A stretch of 63,038 nt of DNA from Pseudooceanicola lipolyticus (GTDB taxonomy: Bacteria; Pseudomonadota; Alphaproteobacteria; Rhodobacterales; Rhodobacteraceae). Both the position numbers and the translations under genes were made by a program. Location: contig NZ_PGTB01000013.1 in NCBI RefSeq assembly GCF_002786325.1, forward strand, positions 1-63,038, written 5' to 3'. Under the pieces are notes generated by a model that saw only the letters and a program-made list of their open reading frames with translations, did no database searches and had not been told where the DNA came from. Within the stretch, counting starts at the first letter, position 1, and the number at the start of each line of letters is the position of its first letter. This document shows positions 34,875 through 42,599 of this stretch, one piece after another.

Positions 34875-36308
34875 ATGTCAGCCTATTTGATTCGAGGAGC
34901 GGCGATCGTCTCGGTCGATCCCGAGATCGGCAACCTTTCGCGCGGCGATATCCTGGTGAAGGACGACCTGATCGCCGCCATTGGGCCCGAGCTGGCGGTC
35001 GAGGATGCCGAAGTGATTGACGGCACTCGGATGATCGCAATGCCGGGGCTGGTGAATGCCCATAACCATCTGTGGCAGACGGTGATCCGGGGGATCGGGT
35101 CGAATTTCGGCGGGTCGGATTACTACAATTACCTGCACGCCGGCGCGGCGCCGCGGTTCCGCCCCGACGATCTCTATTATTCGGAATTCGCCGGCGGGCT
35201 GTCCCAGATCGATGCCGGCACCACCACGGTGTTCGACTGGTGTCATAACAATCCCACCCCCGACCATACCGACGCGGCCATCGACGGCCTGTCGGCCAGC
35301 GGCGTGCGCGCGCTGTTCGGGCATGGTACGGTGAAACCCAAACCTCAGCCGGGGCAGCCGCATTTCTCCGAGATCCCGCATCCAAGAGCGGAGATCGAGC
35401 GGTTGCGGCGGGACCGGTTTGCATCCGGCGATGCGCTGGTCACCCTGGCGATGTGCGTCCTGGGGCCGGATTATTCGACCATCGACGTTTGCCGCCAGGA
35501 TTTCGCGCTCGCCCAGGAGATGGGGCTGATTTCCTCCGCCCATGTCTGGGGGCGCCGCAACCGGCTGAATCCGGGCGGCTATCTGGACCTGCAAAAGGAA
35601 GGCCTGCTGCCGGCGGGCCATAACGTGGTGCATGCCAATTATATCCCCGACGAAGAAATCCGGGCGCTGGTGGATGCGGGCTGTACCATCACCGCGACGC
35701 CACCGGCCGAACTGCGCGGCCACGGGGTGCCGCCATTGATCGGCCGGGTGTCGGCCCAGGGCGGGCGGCCGTCGGTGGCCAATGACAGCGAAGTGGGGGT
35801 GACCGGCTCGATGTTCGAGACCATGCGCCTGTCGCTGCAGGCCGACCGGTTCTACCGCAACGTCCAGACCCAGCGCGAACTTGAAGAGGGGCGCAATCCC
35901 GAGGCCGCGGCCTTCGAGGCCGAGAACCTGAAAACCATCGGCACCGGCGGCGGGGTGTACCAGAAAGAGAAGGTAACCACCGGCGAGGCGCTGCGATGGG
36001 CCACCATCAACAATGCCCGGGTGCTGGGAATGGAGCACCGGATCGGGTCGCTGACCCCCGGCAAGAAGGCAGATATCGTGCTGCTGCGCCGCGATGATTG
36101 GAACATGGGGCCGGCGCTGAACCCGGAAAATGCCGTGGTCATGTTCGCCCATCCCGGCAATGTCGATACCGTGCTGGTCGACGGTATCCTCCGCAAACGG
36201 CATGGCGCGCTGACCGACCAGCCGGGCGCCGAACGGGCGCGGGCCGAGATTGCCGAACGCGGGCCGCGGCTGATGGCCGATGCAGGATATGCCGACATTG
36301 CCTGGTGA
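34875..36308 (+). CDS. amidohydrolase family protein, copy 2
   Basis: A 477-residue paralogue of the enzyme at 27597-28985. Likely metal ligands are H63 and H65 (NAHNHLW), H223 (SSAHVWG), H253 (VVHANYI) and D304. As in copy 1 the third His is followed by VWG, not the HxxE found in deaminases. Shared blocks include FDWCHNNPTPDHTDAAIDGL-like sequence and KPKPQPGQPHF. About 35 extra residues after residue 330 (rich in Glu and Asn) distinguish it. Divergent from the transporter operon and followed by an MFS gene and an IclR regulator. Two hydrolases may act on two bonds of one compound, or on related compounds. Confidence 0.9.
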   Translation: MSAYLIRGAAIVSVDPEIGNLSRGDILVKDDLIAAIGPELAVEDAEVIDGTRMIAMPGLVNAHNHLWQTVIRGIGSNFGGSDYYNYLHAGAAPRFRPDDLYYSEFAGGLSQIDAGTTTVFDWCHNNPTPDHTDAAIDGLSASGVRALFGHGTVKPKPQPGQPHFSEIPHPRAEIERLRRDRFASGDALVTLAMCVLGPDYSTIDVCRQDFALAQEMGLISSAHVWGRRNRLNPGGYLDLQKEGLLPAGHNVVHANYIPDEEIRALVDAGCTITATPPAELRGHGVPPLIGRVSAQGGRPSVANDSEVGVTGSMFETMRLSLQADRFYRNVQTQRELEEGRNPEAAAFEAENLKTIGTGGGVYQKEKVTTGEALRWATINNARVLGMEHRIGSLTPGKKADIVLLRRDDWNMGPALNPENAVVMFAHPGNVDTVLVDGILRKRHGALTDQPGAERARAEIAERGPRLMADAGYADIAW

Positions 36309-36324
36309 GATCGACGCAACCGCC

Positions 36325-37509
36325 ATGACCGCGCGCCGCCATCGGCAGTTGGTCTGGCTGATGGCTGTGACCGCCGGCGCGGTCGTGGCCAACAACTATT
36401 ATAATCAACCGCTGCTGTCCGAAATCGCCACGGATTTCCGCGCTTCTGACCGTTCGGTCGCGATGATCGCGACGCTGACCCAGGTCGGCTATGCGCTGGG
36501 TCTGCTGTTCCTGCTGCCGCTGGGTGACATGGTGGAACGGCGGCGGATCCTGTCGGTGCTGCTGGCGGTCTCGTCGGCCATGCTGGTGTGTTTTGCGCTG
36601 GCGCCCGGCTTTCCCCTGTTGCTTGGCCTTGCCTTCCTTGTCGGGTTTTCGTCGATCGTGCCGCAATTTCTGCCCCCCATTGCCGCGCGGCTTGCGCCAA
36701 AGGGGCAGTCGGGCCGATCGGTCGGGTTTGTCATGGGCGGGCTGCTGATGGGCATCATCCTGTCGCGTTTCGTCGGTGGCGTCTTTGGCGGCGCCTTCGG
36801 CTGGCGGGCGGTCTACTGGACCTCGGCGGGGTTGATGATCGTCCTGTTGATCCTGCTGCGCCGGTCGCTCCCGGTTATGGCGCCCACCTTCACCGGCAGC
36901 TATCGCCGCCTGCTGAGCTCGCTGGCCGAACTGTTCCTGCACCATGGCCGGTTACGTCTGCTGGCCTTTGTCGCGGCGCTGCAATTCGGGGCCTTCGCCC
37001 TGTTCTGGACCACGATTGTGTTCCATTTCGAACGCGAATTGCGGCACGAAGCCTCCACCGCCGTGGGTCTGCTGGCTCTGATCGGGGCCGTGGGCGTGCT
37101 GGCGGCTCCGATGGCCGGGCGCCTGACCGACCGGCTTGGCACCCCGCTCATCATCTCGGCCAGCGGCGCCTTGATGGCGTTGGCCTTCATGATCATGGGC
37201 GTATCGGGGGGCGCGATCCTGTGGATCATTCCGGCCGTCGTCCTTCTCGATCTTGGCATGCAGGTGGGGCACGTATCTTCGATGTCGGAAGTCCTGCAGC
37301 TGGATCCCGAAGCCTCCAGCCGGCTGAACACCATTTATATGGTGATCCGGTTTTGCGGCGCGGCGCTTGGCACCTTTCTCGGCGCCCAGACCTGGCATTT
37401 CTTCGGATGGACCGGCGTCGCTGCCCTCGGCGTAGGCATGACCGGCTTGGCCCTGGTCATCGCTGCCGCGTCGCGGATTGCGCCCGGCGCGGCGACCGAT
37501 CATGATTGA
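36325..37509 (+). CDS. MFS transporter
   Basis: A 394-residue major facilitator with 12 hydrophobic helices. NNYYNQPLLSEIA at the first helix and the GDMVERRRIL loop between helices 2 and 3 (the MFS A-motif region) are typical of the drug/aromatic-acid-related MFS group that exports or imports small molecules. I choose the ATG at 36325; the ATG at 36289 would overlap the amidohydrolase gene end and lacks spacing from a ribosome site. It follows amidohydrolase copy 2 by 16 bases, so it probably moves the same compound or a product. Confidence 0.9.
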   Translation: MTARRHRQLVWLMAVTAGAVVANNYYNQPLLSEIATDFRASDRSVAMIATLTQVGYALGLLFLLPLGDMVERRRILSVLLAVSSAMLVCFALAPGFPLLLGLAFLVGFSSIVPQFLPPIAARLAPKGQSGRSVGFVMGGLLMGIILSRFVGGVFGGAFGWRAVYWTSAGLMIVLLILLRRSLPVMAPTFTGSYRRLLSSLAELFLHHGRLRLLAFVAALQFGAFALFWTTIVFHFERELRHEASTAVGLLALIGAVGVLAAPMAGRLTDRLGTPLIISASGALMALAFMIMGVSGGAILWIIPAVVLLDLGMQVGHVSSMSEVLQLDPEASSRLNTIYMVIRFCGAALGTFLGAQTWHFFGWTGVAALGVGMTGLALVIAAASRIAPGAATDHD

Positions 37510-37555
37510 CGGGCAGCGGATGCATATGCCTGCCGCGCGACACGGAGACCCAAGC

Positions 37556-38431
37556 ATGGATGACGACACCACCGCCCGCGCGGGCCATCGGCTGGAGCCG
37601 GCGGATATCACCGATACCCGCACCAAGGTGTCGATGGAGGATGCCCATGCGCCCGCCGTCGCGCCGGGATGGAAAGCGCCCGGCGAAAAAAGTGACCAGA
37701 CCACGGTGCAGGCGGTCGACCGCGCGATCACGCTGATCGAAACCCTGGCCGAGTCGCGCCAGGAACTGCGCCTGCAGGACATCGCGCGGATGACCGGCCT
37801 CAAGGTGTCAACCTGCCATCACCTGCTCAACACGCTGCTGCGCCGGGGCTACGTCGCCAAACATGACAAGCCGCGCGCCTATTTCCTCGGCCCGCGCCTG
37901 GCCGAGATCGCTTCGATGCGGGGCGCCCGGTTCGATATCGTGCGCGAGGCCCGCCCCTTTCTTGACCGGCTTGCCGAAGACACCGGCTCGACCGTCCGGC
38001 TTGCCGCCTTCGAAGGGACCGAACTTAACATCCTTTACGAAACCGACGCCTCCGGCATCCGCTCGCTGGGCGAGGCCGCCCATGCCACCGCCTTGGGCAA
38101 GGCGATCCTGGCCTGGCTGCCGGAGCCGGAAATCGCCCGCGTGGTCGCCGATCACGGCCTGTCGCCGCTGACCCGCAACACGATCGTTTCGCTGGGCGAA
38201 CTGGTCGAAAGCCTCCGGCAGGTCCGGCGCCACGGCTTTGCCATCGAAGACCGGGAATTTCGCGATGACGAGGTCGCGATCGGCTGTGTCATCCGCGAAA
38301 AGGCCGGTGCGGTGGTTGGCGCTGTTGGCGCGTCGCTCCAGGCGGGCAGCGCGGATACCGCCCGCCTGCAAGACCTGCAACTGGCCGTCAGCACCTGCGC
38401 CCGCGAAATCTCGGCCCGTTCGCGGACCTAG
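37556..38431 (+). CDS. IclR family transcriptional regulator 1
   Basis: A 291-residue IclR regulator. After a 45-residue leader the HTH reads VQAVDRAITLIETLAESRQELRLQDIARMTGLKVSTCHHLL (read in parts), followed by the GAF-like effector domain with GKAILAWLPEPE and FAIEDREFRDDEVAIGC. GGAG precedes the ATG at 37556. It ends the amidohydrolase/MFS operon and probably controls the ABC/amidohydrolase island; the TTTCA-N5-TGAAA sites are candidate targets. Confidence 0.93.
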   Translation: MDDDTTARAGHRLEPADITDTRTKVSMEDAHAPAVAPGWKAPGEKSDQTTVQAVDRAITLIETLAESRQELRLQDIARMTGLKVSTCHHLLNTLLRRGYVAKHDKPRAYFLGPRLAEIASMRGARFDIVREARPFLDRLAEDTGSTVRLAAFEGTELNILYETDASGIRSLGEAAHATALGKAILAWLPEPEIARVVADHGLSPLTRNTIVSLGELVESLRQVRRHGFAIEDREFRDDEVAIGCVIREKAGAVVGAVGASLQAGSADTARLQDLQLAVSTCAREISARSRT

Positions 38432-38473
38432 CTGGACCAGGCCGGCATGATTTTTGAATTTCTACATTTTGCC

Positions 38474-38484
38474 AAAATTGCATA
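38474..38484 (+). repeat. AAAATTGCATA repeat, copy 1
   Basis: The same 11 bases recur at 40789-40799 upstream of the extradiol dioxygenase operon; a shorter TTGCATA is at 38690-38696. The copies flank the IclR regulator 2 gene, which makes them candidate binding half-sites. Confidence 0.45.
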
Positions 38485-38708
38485 GAGAGCTCCGGAGTTA
38501 AACCCGTGCGCGTCGGCCTGGGTTGATCTCTGCCTTGTCCTGACAAAACAGGATCAATGTCACGGTGAGTGATTTTTCTTATAGTTCAGAGGGGATTGCC
38601 CTGCGCGCACTCTGTGTCAAGCTGGACCATCACTTGTGCCAAGATTGAGCCCGCCGGTTCATTCGGGTTCAAAAAACGTTTATCAATTGTTGCATAATTT
38701 CCAATATA

Positions 38709-38722
38709 TGGCTAAATAGCCA
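38709..38722. promoter_or_regulatory. 14-bp perfect palindrome, candidate operator
   Basis: TGGCTA-AA-TAGCCA, within the AT-rich leader of the decarboxylase-like gene. Candidate operator for the IclR regulator encoded just downstream. Confidence 0.4.
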
Positions 38723-38920
38723 AAAAATGTGGGCCGTGAGTGCCCTGCCGAAACTGAAGACAGCCGCCGCTTCATGCCGAAAGCCGCACAGCAGAAACCG
38801 CGAGATGTTCGCCTTCGGCACATCTCGTGTCGCGCTGGCGGCCCTGCATGGCAACCCGAAAACCGGGGCGGCGCCCGCGCGGCATTTCGTGGCCGCCGAT
38901 AGCAAAGGACCGGTCCGGAC

Positions 38921-39916
38921 ATGGCACTTTCACTGACGATGGCAATCAGCGACTACGCGCACACGCGGGATCTGGTGACCGGCCGGATCAGGCCGGAAGG
39001 CATCGACCTGAACATCCTGTCCTACCCGTTCGAACAGGTCGGTCTGCGCTTTGCGCTTGGCCGAGAATTCGATGTCTCGGAATATTCGCTTGCGGGGTTC
39101 TGCGCGCATGTCGCGAACACGCCAGAGCCCGAATTTGTCGGGCTGCCCGTCTTCCCGTCGCGGGTTTTCCGGCAGAGCAGTTTCTTCATCAACGATGCCT
39201 CCGGTATCACCTCGGTCGATGATCTTCGCGGCAAGCGGGTCGGGCTGCCGCAATGGTCGCAGACGGCCACCGTGTATGCGCGCGGCTACCTCGCCCATGA
39301 TGTCGGGTTGGACCTGCGCGATATAAGCTGGGTGCAGGCCGGGGTGAACAGCCCGGGGCGCAAGGAAGGGGTCGACCTGGCCCTGCCCGAGGGCATCGAC
39401 CTGGTCCGTCGCCCCGACAGCTGCCTGAGCGACATGCTGGCCGCTGGCGACATCGACTGCGCGATTTCCGCCCGCCCGCCCAACAGCTTTCTGCAGGGGG
39501 ACCGCGGGGTGCGCCGCCTGTTCCCGGATCCACAGAAGGTCGAGGAGGAGTATTTCCGCCGCACCGGGATCTTTCCGATCATGCATGTCCTGGTGGTGCG
39601 CCGCGATATCTACGAGGCAAATCGCTGGATCATGCGCAACCTCATGGACGCCTTCAACGAGGCCAAGGCCCGCGCGTTCGACCGGTTCCGCGACATCACG
39701 ACCTCGTTTGCACCGCTGGGCTGGGGGCCCTCCAGTTTCGAAGCCAGCAACAGGCTGCTGTTCCCCGATGGCGAGCCCTGGCCCTATGGCGTGCGGGAAA
39801 ATGCCCACACGTTGAACACCTTTCTCACCTACTGCCATGAACAGGGCGTGACCCGACGGCGCCTGCGCGCCGAGGACATCTTTCCGCCGGAATGCAGCTT
39901 CGAGGTTATTGTTTGA
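38921..39916 (+). CDS. 4,5-dihydroxyphthalate decarboxylase-like protein (binding-protein fold)
   Basis: A 331-residue protein of the group annotated as 4,5-dihydroxyphthalate decarboxylases, which share the NMT1/solute-binding fold. It starts MALSLTMAISDYAHTRDLVTG with no signal peptide, so it should be cytoplasmic and enzymatic rather than a transport receptor. The FFINDASGITSVDDLRGKRVGLPQW block and the HVLVVRRDIYEANRW segment are typical. It leads the aromatic island, where removal of a carboxyl group from a dihydroxylated aromatic would feed ring cleavage. A cytosolic ligand-binding role is the alternative. Confidence 0.75.
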   Translation: MALSLTMAISDYAHTRDLVTGRIRPEGIDLNILSYPFEQVGLRFALGREFDVSEYSLAGFCAHVANTPEPEFVGLPVFPSRVFRQSSFFINDASGITSVDDLRGKRVGLPQWSQTATVYARGYLAHDVGLDLRDISWVQAGVNSPGRKEGVDLALPEGIDLVRRPDSCLSDMLAAGDIDCAISARPPNSFLQGDRGVRRLFPDPQKVEEEYFRRTGIFPIMHVLVVRRDIYEANRWIMRNLMDAFNEAKARAFDRFRDITTSFAPLGWGPSSFEASNRLLFPDGEPWPYGVRENAHTLNTFLTYCHEQGVTRRRLRAEDIFPPECSFEVIV

Positions 39917-39976
39917 CAGCAGGGGCGAAAGCCCTTTCTTTCGTCGAACCCGCAATCCCTGCAACGAGTTCGCGAC

Positions 39977-40741
39977 ATGGCCGGATTTGACCGATACAAC
40001 AATGTGCTGACGCTGTTCCTGACGGAACAGGCGTCATGGACCGTTGCGGAACTGTCCGAAGCGATCGGAACCTCGCCCAGCAATGTGTACCGCACCGTGC
40101 GCGAGCTGGTAGAGGCCGGATTTGTCGAAAGCACGAAGGAATCCCGGTATCGGCTGGGGCCGACCTTCCTGGAATTCGAACATCGCCTGCGCGAGACCGA
40201 TCCGCTTGTGCGCTCGGGCGGGGTCTTTCTGCGCACCCTCGTCGAACAGGCGGGTCAACCCTGCGTTGCGGTTCTGGCCCGGCTTTATGGACGGCAGGTC
40301 ATGTGCGTTGCCGAGGCGCATACCCTGGATCAGCGCACCAGCTATGAGCGGGGCAAGCCGATGCCGATCGTTCGCGGCGCCACCTCCAAGGCGATCCTGG
40401 CCAGCATGACCACCCGCAAACGCAAGAAGCTGCTGGCCGAGGTACATGACGGTGAAGCGGCGGTGCCCGACGAACTGGTTGCCGAGCTTACCCAGATTCG
40501 CCGCGCGGGCCTGTCGGTGTCCCGCGGTGAAGTGGATGACGGCCTGATGGGGATCGCCGTGCCGGTGACGAATGACGACCTTGCGATCAATGCCTCGCTC
40601 AGCTTTGTCGTCCGCCAGGCCGACACCAGCGAGGTTCGGGTACAGCGGCTGTCATCGCTGTTGCGCGCCCATGCCACGCTGATCGAGAACTTCATGGCAG
40701 AAGCCCAGTCCGATATGCGCGCCGATCAGCACGACATGTGA
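39977..40741 (+). CDS. IclR family transcriptional regulator 2
   Basis: A 254-residue IclR regulator with the N-terminal HTH (SWTVAELSEAIGTSPSNVYRTVRELVEAGFV, read in parts) and effector domain (GATSKAILASM, LSVSRGEVDDGLMGIAVPV). It sits between the decarboxylase-like gene and the dioxygenase operon, with the AAAATTGCATA repeat on both sides, and is the natural regulator of this aromatic island. Confidence 0.93.
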   Translation: MAGFDRYNNVLTLFLTEQASWTVAELSEAIGTSPSNVYRTVRELVEAGFVESTKESRYRLGPTFLEFEHRLRETDPLVRSGGVFLRTLVEQAGQPCVAVLARLYGRQVMCVAEAHTLDQRTSYERGKPMPIVRGATSKAILASMTTRKRKKLLAEVHDGEAAVPDELVAELTQIRRAGLSVSRGEVDDGLMGIAVPVTNDDLAINASLSFVVRQADTSEVRVQRLSSLLRAHATLIENFMAEAQSDMRADQHDM

Positions 40742-40788
40742 TGCCAAAATATTGAAATGACGTTCGCGTATCGGCGCGGGGGCGTGCA

Positions 40789-40799
40789 AAAATTGCATA
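40789..40799 (+). repeat. AAAATTGCATA repeat, copy 2
   Basis: Second copy of the 11-base repeat at 38474, about 80 bases before the dioxygenase start. TATTT-AGG-AAATA (40798-40810) follows directly as a small inverted repeat. Confidence 0.45.
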
Positions 40800-40876
40800 T
40801 TTAGGAAATACAGCACATTTCTGATTGCTAATTTTCCTCATATTGGTAAAACAGGCCAACTTATGAGGAGGTTTCC

Positions 40877-41719
40877 ATGACCCACACCGCCGTCCAGGCA
40901 GGCGCCTATCTGCATCACATTGCCTACGAGAGCGCCAACCCCAAAGCTCTTGCCGAATTCTATTCCCGCGCGATGGACATGGAGTTGGTGCATGAAAGCG
41001 CCGAGGCCTATCGCTGCGAAGGCCCTCGGCGCCGCATGGTCGTCGTGCCGGGTGAGAACAAGAAGCTTGCCTATGCCGGCCTGGCCTGCCGCAATGCCGA
41101 GGGGCTGGACCTGATGCGCGCGCGGGTCCTCAAGGAAGGCCTCCCGATCGAGGCCTGCCCGTCGCCCTATTTCCGGGAGGGCGCCTTCGGGGTTCGCGAC
41201 GCCAACAATCACCTTGTGTGTTTCGGCCTGGCGCAGGACGACACCCGAACATTCAAGGGCATCCAGGGGCCGACCCAGCACCTGACCTATGCCTCCGAGG
41301 ATGTTCAGGCATTTGTCGAGTTTTACGTCGACAAGCTGGGTTCTCAGCTGACCGATCGCGTCCTGCATGACGACGGCCGCCTGGCCACCGCCTTTACCAC
41401 CTCGAATTTCGAACACCACACCATCGCCTGCTTTTACACACCGGGCCGCAACGGCGTGGACCATCACTCCTACGAGGCCGGCGATTGGGACTATATCCGC
41501 GACTGGTGCGATCACCTGGCCGCGCAGGGCATCCAGATCATGTGGGGGCCTGGCCGGCACGGCCCGGGCAACAACATCTTCATCTTCATCACCGACCCGG
41601 ACGAAAACTGGATCGAAATCTCGGCCGAGCTGGAGGTGATCTATGACCGCGATACCGTGGACTGGCCCCAGCACCCGCGCACCCTGAACAAATGGGGCGA
41701 GGCAATTCTGCGGTCCTGA
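40877..41719 (+). CDS. extradiol ring-cleavage dioxygenase (two-domain VOC family)
   Basis: A 280-residue type I extradiol dioxygenase made of two vicinal-oxygen-chelate domains. The catalytic C-terminal half carries the Fe(II) ligands H135 (TQHLTYA), H196 (VDHHSYE) and E247 (NWIEISAELE), with spacings close to those of 2,3-dihydroxybiphenyl dioxygenase (BphC). It would open a catechol-type ring next to the two hydroxyls. A very good GAGGAGG ribosome site precedes the ATG. First gene of the operon dioxygenase-hydrolase-monooxygenase. Ring substrate not known. Confidence 0.92.
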   Translation: MTHTAVQAGAYLHHIAYESANPKALAEFYSRAMDMELVHESAEAYRCEGPRRRMVVVPGENKKLAYAGLACRNAEGLDLMRARVLKEGLPIEACPSPYFREGAFGVRDANNHLVCFGLAQDDTRTFKGIQGPTQHLTYASEDVQAFVEFYVDKLGSQLTDRVLHDDGRLATAFTTSNFEHHTIACFYTPGRNGVDHHSYEAGDWDYIRDWCDHLAAQGIQIMWGPGRHGPGNNIFIFITDPDENWIEISAELEVIYDRDTVDWPQHPRTLNKWGEAILRS

Positions 41720-41741
41720 CGCCGCCATTCGGAGAAAGATC

Positions 41742-42599
41742 ATGAAACTCATCAGCTTTACCCGTGCCGGCAAACCCGGATTCGGCGCCGTTGTGGACGG
41801 TGGCATCGTGGACCTGACGGGCAAGATTGCCCCGGAGGTCACCGATATTCGCGCGTTGCTGGAGCGGGATTTGATGGCAGAGACGGCGGCCTTCCTGTCG
41901 GGACGCAAGCCGGGCCTGGGCTGGGCGGATATCCAGCTGTTGCCGGTGCTGCCCAACCCGAACAAGATCCTGTGCATCGGCCTGAACTACCTCAAGCACA
42001 AGCAGGAAACCGGTCGGCCCGATGTCGAGCATCCGACCGTGTTCACCCGTTTTGCCGACACCCAGATCGCGCATGGCCAGCCCCTGGTGAAGCCCGCAAT
42101 TTCAGAGCGCTTCGACTATGAAGGCGAACTGGCCATCATCATAGGCAAGCCGGCCCGCAACGTACCCGAAGCCGAGGCACTGGACCATCTCGCGGGGTAT
42201 TCGATCTATAATGACGGCTCGGTCCGCGACTGGCAGCGTCACACCATCCAGTTTACCCCGGGCAAGAACTTTCCTGGAACCGGCGCCTTCGGCCCCTATC
42301 TCGTAACCACCGATGAAATCGGCGACTATCGCGACCTGGGGATCGAAACGCGTCTGAACGGCGAGGTCATGCAAAAGGCGGCGTTGTCGGATCTGCTGTT
42401 TCCGCTGGAGACCCTGGTTGCCTACTGCTCGACCTTCACGCCGCTGTCCCCCGGCGACGTGATCGTCACCGGCACGCCGGGCGGAGTCGGTGACAAGCGA
42501 AACCCGCCGGTTTACATGTTCCCCGGCGACGTGGTCGAGGTTGAAATCGATAACCTGGGCGTGCTGCGCAATCCCATCGTGGCGGAACAGGCGCCATGA
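41742..42599 (+). CDS. fumarylacetoacetate hydrolase family protein
   Basis: A 285-residue FAH-family enzyme. The metal ligands are E127 and E129 (FDYEGELA) and D158 (IYNDGSVRD); ILCIGLNYLKHKQETG and PGDVIVTGTPGGVG are the other conserved blocks. The family includes acylpyruvate hydrolases and the HpaG-type isomerase/decarboxylase that processes ring-cleavage products. It follows the extradiol dioxygenase by 22 bases and overlaps the monooxygenase start as ATGA, so it likely acts on the ring-opened product. Confidence 0.92.
   Translation: MKLISFTRAGKPGFGAVVDGGIVDLTGKIAPEVTDIRALLERDLMAETAAFLSGRKPGLGWADIQLLPVLPNPNKILCIGLNYLKHKQETGRPDVEHPTVFTRFADTQIAHGQPLVKPAISERFDYEGELAIIIGKPARNVPEAEALDHLAGYSIYNDGSVRDWQRHTIQFTPGKNFPGTGAFGPYLVTTDEIGDYRDLGIETRLNGEVMQKAALSDLLFPLETLVAYCSTFTPLSPGDVIVTGTPGGVGDKRNPPVYMFPGDVVEVEIDNLGVLRNPIVAEQAP

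Larger units (their letters stand above)
38432..38920. other. 489-base intergenic region upstream of the aromatic island
   Basis: No supported gene. It is clearly more AT-rich than the surroundings. It contains TTTTG-C-CAAAA (38467-38477), AAAATTGCATA (38474-38484), another TTGCATA (38690-38696) and the perfect palindrome TGGCTA-AA-TAGCCA (38709-38722). These look like promoter and operator elements for the decarboxylase-like gene at 38921. Minus-strand frames of about 78 codons overlapping the palindrome have no ribosome site. Confidence 0.6.

Noticed and set aside
38669-38905. 78-79-codon minus-strand frames in the gap before the aromatic island
   Set aside because: Two overlapping frames without ribosome sites in an AT-rich regulatory region; no protein-like features.
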